From Desulfofustis sp. PB-SRB1 (GTDB lineage: Bacteria > Desulfobacterota > Desulfobulbia > Desulfobulbales > Desulfocapsaceae): a DNA stretch of 50,911 bases. Shown piece after piece: positions 9,709-17,965 of the stretch (positions within the stretch are counted from its first letter, which is position 1; each line of letters begins with the position of its first letter). The notes beneath the pieces were generated by a model, which was not told the origin of the DNA, did no database searches, and saw nothing but the letters and a program-made list of their open reading frames with translations. The stretch is from the NCBI GenBank assembly GCA_016722945.1, contig JAEQMT010000055.1:1-50911 (forward strand), read 5' to 3'. The position numbers and the translations under genes are program-made.

Positions 9709-9870
9709 ATGAAACCTGAACAGACCATCCAGTTTCTTGCCGAATTGCTTGAACTGGCTGAAGAACTAAACCGTATCGTCAAACAGTATTGCCGACTCGT
9801 AACCACTGATCAATCTGGACACGGACACTACGCAGAGAAGAAGGACTCAGAATATGATGCATTGTTCTGA
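9709..9870 (+). CDS. Small acidic protein of the transposon
   Basis: A 53-residue frame preceded by AAGGAG at good spacing, 28 bp after the ATPase. The product is mostly helix-forming (FLAELLELAEELNRIVKQY) with a charged tail. I do not recognise a family. It is co-oriented with the transposition genes and is probably the last gene of that operon; a regulatory or accessory role would be a guess. Confidence 0.5.
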   Translation: MKPEQTIQFLAELLELAEELNRIVKQYCRLVTTDQSGHGHYAEKKDSEYDALF

Positions 9871-9902
9871 GTAAATCTGTACTCTAGTCGTGCCGAGATG
9901 CT

Positions 9903-9939
9903 CCCCCCGGGCGGCGCTACGCGACGCACGCCCGGGGGG
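9903..9939. terminator. GC-rich hairpin after the transposon operon
   Basis: CCCCCCGGGCG at 9903-9913 pairs perfectly with CGCCCGGGGGG at 9929-9939. It lies 33 bp after the small ORF and may end transposon transcription, mirroring the hairpin at the left end. There is no clear T-tract. Confidence 0.45.
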
Positions 9940-10014
9940 GACGCCTGCAAAATATTCTGATATCACTGGTAAGATATTCAGACAAATGCTGTGCATTTAA
10001 TGTGAGAATCAACA

Positions 10015-10774
10015 AGCGGGCTTGGTAGCGGTGGTGGTGCTAGTGAATGAAGAGACCTGAACTACAAAGGGATTACGACGGGTTAATTTGTTGCTCGACA
10101 TATGCCTCTGCCTGCTCAAGAATGAAGAGACCTGAACTACAAAGGGATTACGACGGTGTGTGGGGGAACTAAATTGATTCTGGTCATCTGAATGAAGAGA
10201 CCTGAACTACAAAGGGATTACGACTGACCCTGGCCGGCCTTGATCAACGAGCCATTCAGTTACGAATGAAGAGACCTGAACTACAAAGGGATTACGACCT
10301 ATATAATCTAGGCCATTGGTGCACACCAACTTCAACGAATGAAGAGACCTGAACTACAAAGGGATTACGACGCCACACGAAGGTCCTGGGAAATTGCTGA
10401 AACAGGGGAATGAAGAGACCTGAACTACAAAGGGATTACGACAGTGCCAAAGAAATTTTTTCAGACATCCCAAAACCAGAATGAAGAGACCTGAACTACA
10501 AAGGGATTACGACTGCTTTTTACCAAGTTTTCCTTATTCATTTTCTCCTCCTGAATGAAGAGACCTGAACTAAAAAGGGATTACGACCATTAAAACCGGC
10601 GGCGGCCAGGGTCACGGCGTTCAAATTGAATGAAGAGACCTGAACTACAAAGGGATTACGACCATCAGGGTTGTGAGCACAAATAGTTTTGTGCTCAACC
10701 TCGAATGAAGAGACCTGAACTACAAAGGGATTACGACTGTCGAGTTGTCGCTAGTTTAGAAATCTCAAAGAGAA
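10015..10774 (+). CRISPR. CRISPR array, segment C (rest of spacer 52, repeats 53-62)
   Basis: After the duplicated AGCGG comes the remaining 25 nt of spacer 52, then ten repeats starting at 10045, 10120, 10190, 10264, 10337, 10408, 10479, 10553, 10628 and 10703. The repeat at 10553 carries a C-to-A change (CTAAAAAGG). The last spacer (10738-10771) and the first 3 nt of the next repeat end at the IS21-like element. With the pieces rejoined, spacer 52 is 38 nt and contains GCTTGGTAGCGG twice. Confidence 0.97.
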
Positions 10775-10890
10775 TGTTACCGGCGCTCCCAAGATGCATA
10801 GAAACGGCGGTTTAAAGATGCAGCTGTTTCACGCCTCCTAATCGTCGCCAGGAAATCTCTTTCCGGCGGCGATCTTTCAGCGTCATCGAG

Positions 10891-11640
10891 TCACCCTTCC
10901 ACCTGTTCTTTCATGCGATAACTTTTTCCTTCAATGACAACGGTATCGGCATGGTGCAACAGCCTGTCCAGGATTGCCGATGTCAGCGTTGCATCATTGT
11001 TGAAGATGGCCGGCCAGTCCTTGTAGGCGCGATTCGAAGTGATCAGTATCGCTCCTTTCTCGTAGCGCTTGCTGATCACCTGGAAGAGTAGATCAGCGCC
11101 GCGTTTATCGATGGGCAGATAGCCGATCTCATCAAGGATTAACAACGCGGGCGTGAGGTACTGCTTCAAGGAGATTTTGAGCTGGCCGGCAGCCTGCGCG
11201 GCGGCCAGGGTGTTGATAACATCCACCGCCGTGGCAAACAACACGGGGAGACCACGCAGACAGGCCTCATAGCCGATGGCGGTGGCAAGGTGGGTCTTGC
11301 CAAGCCCCACCCCGCCAAGCAGTATGGCGTTGGCCTTGTGAGCGATAAATTCGAGGCGAAACAGCTGCTTGAGTTGCATCTCATTGATCTTTTCCGGCCA
11401 ATTGAACTGAAATTGCTCCAGGGTTTTTTTTACCGGAAAACGGGCCATCCTGATCCGGCGTTCAATACCATTGTCCCAGCGCAGATCGGTTTCTCCTTGG
11501 ACAAGCTGTTGAAAGTACTCGTGGTGGCTCCAGCCTTTAGCTGCCGCGGTCTTGGCCAGAGCTTCGTGATTGTGTTGCATGAACCGCAGCTTGAGATAGT
11601 CGAGTTGTTCACTGATGTGGCGTGGTTTGTTATGCATCAT
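10891..11640 (-). CDS. istB: IstB-like transposition ATPase
   Basis: A 249-residue AAA+ ATPase. Walker A is GGVGLGKTH (about residues 108-116) and Walker B is LLILDEIGYLP (about 168-178); the sensor region ILITSNRAYKDWP follows. The length is normal for IstB. It overlaps the end of istA by 11 nt, the usual IS21 arrangement. IstB assembles on target DNA and stimulates the IstA transposase. Confidence 0.93.
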   Translation of the reverse strand: MMHNKPRHISEQLDYLKLRFMQHNHEALAKTAAAKGWSHHEYFQQLVQGETDLRWDNGIERRIRMARFPVKKTLEQFQFNWPEKINEMQLKQLFRLEFIAHKANAILLGGVGLGKTHLATAIGYEACLRGLPVLFATAVDVINTLAAAQAAGQLKISLKQYLTPALLILDEIGYLPIDKRGADLLFQVISKRYEKGAILITSNRAYKDWPAIFNNDATLTSAILDRLLHHADTVVIEGKSYRMKEQVEG

Positions 11641-13099
11641 GGTCCCCCTTTGCGTAGATGCTTATATCCGGTTCACTTATTTCAAGATCAAGCAGATCGG
11701 CGGCCCTGGTAAGATGCAGGGCGCCGGGCGGCCGGTTGAAGTGCTTCCGCTGTTCGATCAGGTTGGCGATATAATCGCAGGAGAAGGCACGGTATTCCAA
11801 CGCATCCTCCATGGCGCGTGCCACCTGCTCAGGGGAATAGATCTCGGTTAAGCCGACAATCTGCCGGATATGGTGCATAATGTTGAGTTTACGTTCGACA
11901 AGCCCCTGGTAGTATCGCTCGGCATGGGGCGATACGGTGAGAAAGCGCATGAGTAATTTCTGGTCTCTGGCTTTTTTGCGCTGCTGCAGTAAGGCCTTGG
12001 GATGATCGGGATGTTCCGTGTCTCTATGGCGGTCGTAACTCCTGGTGTGCCGGGCGATAAGCGTGTGGTCGTGATAGATGCATATCCGGTCCGGATAGGT
12101 CTTCATCAGCAAGGACGTGCCGGCATATTCGGCTGGCACTGAATAGCGGTTGGTATCCAGGCTCACCCGGAACTGCCTGGATGCCCGCACCGGGGTGAGT
12201 GTCGCGATATCGTATAGCTGGGCAGGAAGCGGGGAAAGATATCGTGTCTCGTGCGCGAACATATCGTGTGGCTTTTTATGGGTCTCCCCATGAACCCGCA
12301 CATTTGCAATCGTAGCCAGCCAGTGGGTCGCGGCGGGGTTGATCGTCTTGAAGTCAGCCGGCTCGAGGCCCGCCAGAAAGTTCTTTTTTACGTAGCCGAC
12401 ACCATGTTCAACGATACCTTTTTCGTTGCCCTTGCCGACGCCGCAGGGGACGATGGTAAATCCGTAATGAGTGGCAAAGTCCAGATACTTCGGGTTCAGC
12501 ACGGGCGCCTGTCCGGTGATTCGTTTCAAGACCGCCGATTTGAGATTATCGACCATGATCCGGGAAGGAACACCGCCGAAACAGTGCAATGCATTTTGGT
12601 GGCAGCCAAGAAAGTGCTCCATGGTCTGGGAAACGGTGAACTCAAGATACATCATCCGGCTATAGCAGAGTACCATGACAAAGAAGCTCAAGCGCCGCCG
12701 GGTAGAGCCGACCCTGATTGAACCGTACGAGCCCCAGTCCACCTGGGCGCATTCACCGGGGGCAAAGCGTAGTTTCAGGTATGGCTTGTGCCGTTTCGGC
12801 CTGATGGCGCGTACGTAATCCTTGACGATGGTATAGCCGCCATCGAAGCCTTGTTCTCTGATTTTCTGGTAGATTTGGACGGCGCTGTATGGATATCGTT
12901 CCACCATTGAGACGATATCGCGTTTATACGGATCGAGCTTGCTTGCTCGGTTTGCCGACTGTTTCGGCTGGAAACGTTTTTTCTGTAGCCAAGCGGCGAC
13001 GGTGCGTGCATCGAGTCCGAGCTTTGTGGCGATCTGGCCGGCTTTCAATCCTTCCCGCCGGCATGCCTGTATCCGGCAAAACTGTTCATAATCGATCAT
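11630..13099 (-). CDS. istA: IstA-like transposase (IS21 family)
   Basis: A 489-residue DDE transposase with an N-terminal helix-turn-helix (EGLKAGQIATKLGLDARTVAAWL) and an rve core. Likely catalytic residues are the Asp in AQVDWGSYG, the Asp in RIMVDNLKSAV and the Glu in GIVEHGVGYVKK. Full length. It overlaps the next upstream gene of the element by 4 nt. Confidence 0.93.
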   Translation of the reverse strand: MIDYEQFCRIQACRREGLKAGQIATKLGLDARTVAAWLQKKRFQPKQSANRASKLDPYKRDIVSMVERYPYSAVQIYQKIREQGFDGGYTIVKDYVRAIRPKRHKPYLKLRFAPGECAQVDWGSYGSIRVGSTRRRLSFFVMVLCYSRMMYLEFTVSQTMEHFLGCHQNALHCFGGVPSRIMVDNLKSAVLKRITGQAPVLNPKYLDFATHYGFTIVPCGVGKGNEKGIVEHGVGYVKKNFLAGLEPADFKTINPAATHWLATIANVRVHGETHKKPHDMFAHETRYLSPLPAQLYDIATLTPVRASRQFRVSLDTNRYSVPAEYAGTSLLMKTYPDRICIYHDHTLIARHTRSYDRHRDTEHPDHPKALLQQRKKARDQKLLMRFLTVSPHAERYYQGLVERKLNIMHHIRQIVGLTEIYSPEQVARAMEDALEYRAFSCDYIANLIEQRKHFNRPPGALHLTRAADLLDLEISEPDISIYAKGDHDA

Positions 13100-13482
13100 C
13101 GCGCCCCTCCTCCCAGCTGCTGCAGGATCTGCCCAACTGACGAGATTTCTTGATCAGCTGGTGCCGCTGTGCTTCGACAATCCAGGGCCAGTACCTGGTA
13201 GAGCGGGCATTGATAGGCGATCAGGTGATGGCGGATCAGCGTTTCTCTGGCCTGGGTCAGGACGGCACTATCCATGGTAAGCCGCTTGCCCAGAGTGGTA
13301 TCGCTGTAATAGCTCAGCCCCTGGTGATCACTTACCGTCACCAGGAACAGATACAGGGCTGCTGCCTGGTGGCTGAGATGATCTATGTAGCGTTGTTGTA
13401 CCAGGCGGTGATCGACCCAGCTGAACTGCTCCGGAATCGCTCGGACCAAATGAGTGTGGATGGGGTGTTTGTGTACCGTCAT
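13096..13482 (-). CDS. IS21-associated winged-helix-like protein
   Basis: I choose the ATG at 13482 because AGGAGG ends 5 nt before it; a longer frame to 13584 has no such signal. The 128-residue product starts MTVHKHPIHTHLVRAIPEQFSWVDHR. Its segment 'SHQAAALYLFLVTVSDHQGLSYYSDTTLGKRL' looks like a winged-helix or replication-initiator-type DNA-binding region. It is coupled to istA by a 4-nt overlap. The function within the element is unknown; regulation of transposition is a reasonable guess. Confidence 0.65.
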   Translation of the reverse strand: MTVHKHPIHTHLVRAIPEQFSWVDHRLVQQRYIDHLSHQAAALYLFLVTVSDHQGLSYYSDTTLGKRLTMDSAVLTQARETLIRHHLIAYQCPLYQVLALDCRSTAAPADQEISSVGQILQQLGGGAR

Positions 13483-13966
13483 GACGACCTCCTGTGGTGG
13501 GTGATGATTCTTTGAGAATATCAAACCCCAATTGTTGCAGGCGGAGGCCGGTGTGTGCGATGTCATCTTGTAACAGTGAACCACTTAACTGTGCCAATAA
13601 TCCCACCAGAACAACATGATAGTTGGTTAAGACATCTTGTAACGGTGATTTCGTTACTGGTGAGATATCATCTTGTTTTGATTGGGTATTGTCGCACCAG
13701 TGATCTTGTAACGCAGTCTGCTTTACGGGTGCTTTTTTCCAGTACCCCGGATTGAGCCGGCGCCACTGTTGCACTCGCTGGGTGTTTACCAGGCCGCGGA
13801 AGTAGTTCCGGTTCTCTTTTTTAGCGAGCCATTTTTTCTGGCTGGCAGCCTTGCTCGCTTGTTTGCAGCCGGGGTCCCGGCAGTACCGCTGCTTGTGGGT
13901 ATTGCGGTGGTCGGCACTGAATAATTCCCCGCAGTTCTTGCACGTACGTCGTTGTAGTCGTCCCAT
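13328..13966 (-). CDS. IS21-associated zinc-finger protein
   Basis: The first gene of the IS21-like operon. The N-terminus has a zinc-binding pattern (CKNCGELFSADHRNTHKQRYC, then DPGCK), followed by a basic region (KKWLAKKENRNYFRGL). The frame overlaps the next gene by about 155 nt, and its last 50 residues are Pro/Ser/Gly-rich and look like out-of-frame readout. I infer that the original stop near 13500 was lost by a small indel, so the tail is probably not native. Confidence 0.6.
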   Translation of the reverse strand: MGRLQRRTCKNCGELFSADHRNTHKQRYCRDPGCKQASKAASQKKWLAKKENRNYFRGLVNTQRVQQWRRLNPGYWKKAPVKQTALQDHWCDNTQSKQDDISPVTKSPLQDVLTNYHVVLVGLLAQLSGSLLQDDIAHTGLRLQQLGFDILKESSPTTGGRHDGTQTPHPHSFGPSDSGAVQLGRSPPGTTTLHRSSQPPGSSPVSVPGDGK

Positions 13967-14150
13967 CTCCTGAAGTCCTCCTCAGGAGAAGATGTACCGC
14001 TGATCAACCTAAACAGGGAGTAAAACAGCAAGAACAGAGAAGAAAGAAGAAGAAGATGATTGTATGATAGTGATCAGGAAGAAAAAGAAGAAGACGGAGG
14101 ATGCATTTTCAAATCGCCGCGCTAGGTACAAATTCAGAACGCCGATGACA

Positions 14151-15334
14151 GAGAATGAAGAGACCTGAACTACAAAGGGATTACGACTTCAGATATGACA
14201 GCACCCGCTTATTATTGATGCGCGAATGAAGAGACCTGAACTACAAAGGGATTACGACCTCGAATAGCATTTAACGTATCCTTTGAAGCAAAGGGGAATG
14301 AAGAGACCTGAACTACAAAGGGATTACGACGTTTAGGATGCGGATTGCCTGCCGGGTCATCTTTATCGAATGAAGAGACCTGAACTACAAAGGGATTACG
14401 ACTTGTAAAGTATTCCATTAAATGGCCTATTTGTACCTAGAATGAAGAGACCTGAACTACAAAGGGATTACGACACATTTGAGTACCCGTTGCACAAGCA
14501 ATCACAACGGGAATGAAGAGACCTGAACTACAAAGGGATTACGACGAGGCGTCAGCCAGTCCGATTTCCCGGAGATATTCTACGGAATGAAGAGACCTGA
14601 ACTACAAAGGGATTACGACTTAGAAATCTCAAAGAACGAAGTGTTAGCTCTGCTACCCACGAATGAAGAGACCTGAACTACAAAGGGATTACGACATCAA
14701 TGTGCCACTGTTTAATATCGTTGTTTTTTGAATGAAGAGACCTGAACTACAAAGGGATTACGACAATTCTTCCATTTCATCATAATACCTCCTTTTTCAT
14801 TTGGAATGAAGAGACCTGAACTACAAAGGGATTACGACCCTGTGGTTCGTTCGGGCTTTATTGCCCTCATCATTTGAATGAAGAGACCTGAACTACAAAG
14901 GGATTACGACGCAACGACCACCATGTATCTTCGTTTGACTGAAGAATGAAGAGACCTGAACTACAAAGGGATTACGACGGCCAAGGTCTCTCGTGTTTTC
15001 GGCACCCTTGGCGAATGAAGAGACCTGAACTACAAAGGGATTACGACCAAACCCTTCCGGTATCTCGTCCAGCACCTCAAACGAATGAAGAGACCTGAAC
15101 TACAAAGGGATTACGACCACTGATTTTCCCCTTGACGACAATCGCCGCGTAATCGGGGAATGAAGAGACCTGAACTACAAAGGAATTACGACCAGTACGC
15201 CGCAAACGTCCTTCCCTTCAACTGCCCGAATGAAGAGACCTGAACTACAAAGGGATTACGACCACCCATGATGGCGGCGGGATGATAGTCGAATAGTAGG
15301 AATGAAGAGACCTGAACTACAAAGGAATTATAAC
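14151..15334 (+). CRISPR. CRISPR array, segment D (leader-distal; repeats 63-79)
   Basis: Seventeen repeats from 14153 to 15300, with spacers of 33-41 nt. The repeat at 15158 has one change (AAAGGAATTACGAC), and the final one at 15300 has two (GGAATTATAAC). Such decay is typical of the oldest, leader-distal end and confirms array polarity. Spacers 14620-14660 and 14839-14875 share long stretches with spacers in other segments. The array ends 147 bp before cas1. Confidence 0.97.
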
Positions 15335-15364
15335 AGTTTAGACAGCCAGCTTTGATAGGTTTTT

Positions 15365-15400
<36 letters not shown>

Positions 15401-15481
15401 ACCCTGATCGCAATGTTGCAAAACTGGCTTGGGGGCGCCGCATCCGGTTGAGTATCGGCCAAATCACGATGGAGGCAACCG

Positions 15482-16636
15482 GTGAATATCTATGTAACCA
15501 CGCAAGGCGCCCGCATTATTCGCGAAGGTCGTCATCTTCTGGTGAAAAAGGGTGAGGACACCTACCACACTCTGTTTGTGGAAAAGCTCAAACAAGTGAT
15601 GCTGTTTGGCAGCATCACCATCTCGCCGGCCGCCCGAGCGATGTTATTGAAACATCAGGTCGATACCATTTTTTTTCGCAAAGATGGCCGCTATGTGGGG
15701 CGCTACGCCACCCCCGAACCAAAAAATATCATGCTACGCCGACGTCAATTCACCCTCCTGGACAACCCTGAATTCGGCCTGACTTTCTGTCGGACTGTCG
15801 TGCTCGGCAAGCTAACCAGCATGACGAGCCTGTTGATGCGTATCTCTCGCACCAAAAAACACAAAGAACCGCGCACTAAAGCAAAACAGATTCGTGCCTT
15901 GTATCCCGCCATTGCACAGGCAAAATCGGTGGAGTCGTTGCGCGGTTATGAGGGGCGCGGCAGTGCCGCTTATTTCGGCGTCCTGCGATGGGGTCTCAAC
16001 GACAATTTCGACTTTAACCGCCGAGTCAGGCGGCCGCCCACCGACCCGGTGAACGCGGTTCTTTCCTTGCTCTATACATTTCTGTTCAATCGGGTATATG
16101 CTGCCATTAGAACCGCCAATCTCGACCCATATCCGGCGTTTCTTCATGTGCCCGATTACGGCAGATTTTCCCTGGTGATGGATCTTATGGAGGAGTTCAG
16201 GGTCATCGTTGTTGATACACTGGTATTGTCATTATTTAATCTGAAGATTTTGCAGCACGACGACTTTATCACCGAAGAACCGCCACCACTAAGCGAAGAA
16301 AATCAGGCGCCGACACCGGACGTAACCGGTGATCCGTTTGGATTGATGAGTGGTATTAACGCCGGTGAACTGTTCGACGTGCCGCCACAACGCATGGCCG
16401 ACACAGTCGTGGAGCATGAGCTCGAGGCGGGCCGTGGTAAATGGCCGGTAAAGCTAAAGCCTTCGGCGTTTGGACGAGTGATCGAGAATTTTGAACGCAA
16501 GCTCACCACCGAGTTCCACTACCTGCCTGAGGACCGTAAGATCACCTACAACGAGGCGTTAACCGCCCAAGCTGGCCAGTATAGAAAACTGGTTGAAGGC
16601 GCCACTGCCACCTATGAACCGCTGACTCTGCGATGA
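15482..16636 (+). CDS. cas1: CRISPR-associated endonuclease Cas1
   Basis: Cas1 is the integrase that inserts new spacers together with Cas2. The 384-residue protein starts at a GTG preceded by GGAGG. The conserved metal-binding residues are visible: Glu157 in YEGRGSAAYF, His222 in FLHVPDYGR, and Asp234/Glu237 in MDLMEEFR. It is longer than a typical 320-340-residue Cas1 because of a Pro/Glu-rich insertion at about residues 265-305. There is no reverse-transcriptase or Cas6 fusion. Its stop overlaps the cas2 start (ATGA), so the two are co-translated. It stands at the leader-distal end of the array, in the same direction. Confidence 0.95.
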   Translation: MNIYVTTQGARIIREGRHLLVKKGEDTYHTLFVEKLKQVMLFGSITISPAARAMLLKHQVDTIFFRKDGRYVGRYATPEPKNIMLRRRQFTLLDNPEFGLTFCRTVVLGKLTSMTSLLMRISRTKKHKEPRTKAKQIRALYPAIAQAKSVESLRGYEGRGSAAYFGVLRWGLNDNFDFNRRVRRPPTDPVNAVLSLLYTFLFNRVYAAIRTANLDPYPAFLHVPDYGRFSLVMDLMEEFRVIVVDTLVLSLFNLKILQHDDFITEEPPPLSEENQAPTPDVTGDPFGLMSGINAGELFDVPPQRMADTVVEHELEAGRGKWPVKLKPSAFGRVIENFERKLTTEFHYLPEDRKITYNEALTAQAGQYRKLVEGATATYEPLTLR

Positions 16637-16908
16637 ACACCGTGGTGGTATACGACATCACCGATGATAAACGACGCAACCGGTTGCGAAAATTTTTAAA
16701 AGAGCTTGGCATCCGCTCGCAAAAATCGGTCTTTGAATGTCGCCTCGATACACGAGAGGTTGCTGAAATACGCCACTACTGTGCCGAAAATCTTGACCTT
16801 GTCGAAGACAGCGTTCGTATCTACCGGGTGTGTCGGTTGTGTATGGGCAAAGCGGTGGTGCTGGGAAAAGGAATCACATTTTCGCAACTTGACTGGGTGA
16901 TCGTATAA
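16633..16908 (+). CDS. cas2: CRISPR-associated protein Cas2 (first copy)
   Basis: A 91-residue Cas2 with the ferredoxin-like start NTVVVYDITDDKRRNRLRKFL, the conserved Asp8 after the first strand, and the pattern 'SVFECRLDTREVAEI'. Cas2 bridges the two Cas1 dimers during spacer integration. It overlaps cas1 by 4 nt and abuts the second cas2. It has a C-terminal VCRLCMGKAVVLG segment with a CxxC pair. Confidence 0.95.
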   Translation: MNTVVVYDITDDKRRNRLRKFLKELGIRSQKSVFECRLDTREVAEIRHYCAENLDLVEDSVRIYRVCRLCMGKAVVLGKGITFSQLDWVIV

Positions 16909-17189
16909 TGAAGATGCTGGCCGTCTACGATATCGCTGAAACAAAACGGCTGAACCGGGTTGCAAAAATTCTCAAGGATTATGGTGTACGAGTGCAGTAT
17001 TCTAAATTTGAGATAGACCCCGTACGTAGTTCCGCATTTACCGTTTTACAGGAGAGAATCAACGAGGTGATTGACCCGGAAGTTGACGGTGTCAAATTTA
17101 TTCCTTTGTGCCGCCGATGCCTGGCAACAATCGAGATTATTGGTTGCGGCACCTATGTGGACCCGGATGCAGAATACTATATTTTGTAG
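16908..17189 (+). CDS. cas2: CRISPR-associated protein Cas2 (second, divergent copy)
   Basis: A 93-residue Cas2 starting MKMLAVYDIAETKRLNRVAKIL, with the conserved Asp in VYDI and 'VQYSKFEIDPV' in place of the usual SVFE motif. Its ATG shares one base with the stop of the first cas2. The two copies are clearly different sequences rather than a recent duplication, although both keep a CRRC/CRLC pair near the C-terminus. Two cas2 genes behind one cas1 suggest a heteromeric integration complex or specialised roles. Confidence 0.92.
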   Translation: MKMLAVYDIAETKRLNRVAKILKDYGVRVQYSKFEIDPVRSSAFTVLQERINEVIDPEVDGVKFIPLCRRCLATIEIIGCGTYVDPDAEYYIL

Positions 17190-17338
17190 ATCGAAAAACA
17201 TTACCGCCCGTCGACTACCAGCGCGAGCCGGTAAAGACCGCAACCTTGCAGTTTTTCCGCAAACTGGTCTATCCGGTTACAGTGCAATTCATTTGAAGTT
17301 TTCTCTGAATAGTGCACCCAGTTTGGGAGGTAGTGACC

Positions 17339-17965
17339 ATGAGACTTCATTCGTATGTGGTGGCCCACGACACCGGCTTCGCGCCGAACCCGTTTTGGGG
17401 CTTTTGTACCCTGGCTACTTGCAAACCGGTTATTCGTCGCACCGCAACTATCGGCGACTGGGTTGTCGGCATCAGTCCGAAACGGCGGGGAAATCGAGTT
17501 GTCTTTGCCATGCTCGTTGATGAAATACTCGATTATGTCAGCTATTACCGTGATCATCGCTTTGCCTGCAAAATACCAGTCTATTCCAAAAACGGCGTAA
17601 TCTGGAAGGCTGGGGACAATATCTATAAACCGCTGGCAAACGGTACATTTCGGCAATTACGCTCAATGCATTCCCGTGGTGAACGTGAAAATCCGCAGAC
17701 CAAGGCCCATGATTTAAGCGGTGAAAACATACTTATTGCGAAAAAATTTCATTATTTTGGGGCATCGGGCCCGGAACTGCCCTTGCATCTGACGGCGCTA
17801 AAGGTAGGCCGGGCTCATAAAAACCACTTTACGCCTGAGACAATTGCAAATTTTGTTAATTTTATTGCGAATTTTCCCGCGGGCTTAATCAGCAAGCCAA
17901 CACATTGGCCGGCAACAGATAAATCATGGCAACGTGTTATAAGCGATGAAACTGGTACTCAGTAG
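17339..17965 (+). CDS. Nmad2-like protein (nucleotide-modification-associated domain 2)
   Basis: I start the gene at the ATG at 17339, 8 nt after GGGAGG; a frame from 17312 lacks such a signal. The 208-residue product begins RLHSYVVAHDTGFAPNPFWG and continues 'CTLATCKPVIRRTATIGDWVVGI', which I recognise as the Nmad2 pattern. Nmad families were described by comparative genomics as linked to enzymes that modify DNA bases; their biochemical activity is not known. The gene follows the second cas2 by 150 bp in the same direction and overlaps the Nmad3-like gene by 20 nt, so the pair is translated together. Identification is from memory of the family pattern. Confidence 0.62.
   Translation: MRLHSYVVAHDTGFAPNPFWGFCTLATCKPVIRRTATIGDWVVGISPKRRGNRVVFAMLVDEILDYVSYYRDHRFACKIPVYSKNGVIWKAGDNIYKPLANGTFRQLRSMHSRGERENPQTKAHDLSGENILIAKKFHYFGASGPELPLHLTALKVGRAHKNHFTPETIANFVNFIANFPAGLISKPTHWPATDKSWQRVISDETGTQ

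Larger units (their letters stand above)
6793..10014. mobile_element. Mu/Tn7-superfamily transposon (DDE transposase plus ExeA-like ATPase) inside a CRISPR spacer
   Basis: A 3,222-bp element with TGTTGA...TCAACA ends; the terminal 20 bp match at about 15 positions in inverted orientation. It is flanked by the 5-bp duplication AGCGG (6788-6792 and 10015-10019). TG...CA ends and a 5-bp duplication are typical of the Mu/Tn552/Tn7 group. The motif CAGATTATCT occurs twice near the left end (about 6803 and 6869), with a weaker ATATCTTA-type copy near the right end on the other strand; these are candidate transposase-binding sites. It carries four genes in one direction and no obvious cargo. Confidence 0.85.
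10775..14150. mobile_element. IS21-like element at a CRISPR spacer/repeat junction
   Basis: A 3,376-bp element with related ends: the left begins TGTTACCGGCG and the right, read inward, TGTCATCGGCG. Both ends carry a second internal copy related to CGGCGrTTTrAArATGCA. It is flanked by a 5-bp duplication, GAGAA (10770-10774 and 14151-14155), and sits three bases into repeat 63. It encodes an IstA-type transposase, an IstB-type ATPase and two extra proteins, all on the minus strand. Confidence 0.88.

Noticed and set aside
6780-10031. Direct repeat GGCTTGGTAGCGG on both sides of the transposon, at first taken as a long target duplication
   Set aside because: The TGTTGA/TCAACA ends fix a 5-bp duplication, AGCGG; the longer match exists because the interrupted spacer itself contains the 12-mer twice.
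15482-16636. Possible reverse-transcriptase-Cas1 fusion, which would explain mRNA-start spacers
   Set aside because: Cas1 starts normally at residue 1 and no RT motif (such as YADD) is present in it or in neighbouring genes in the window.
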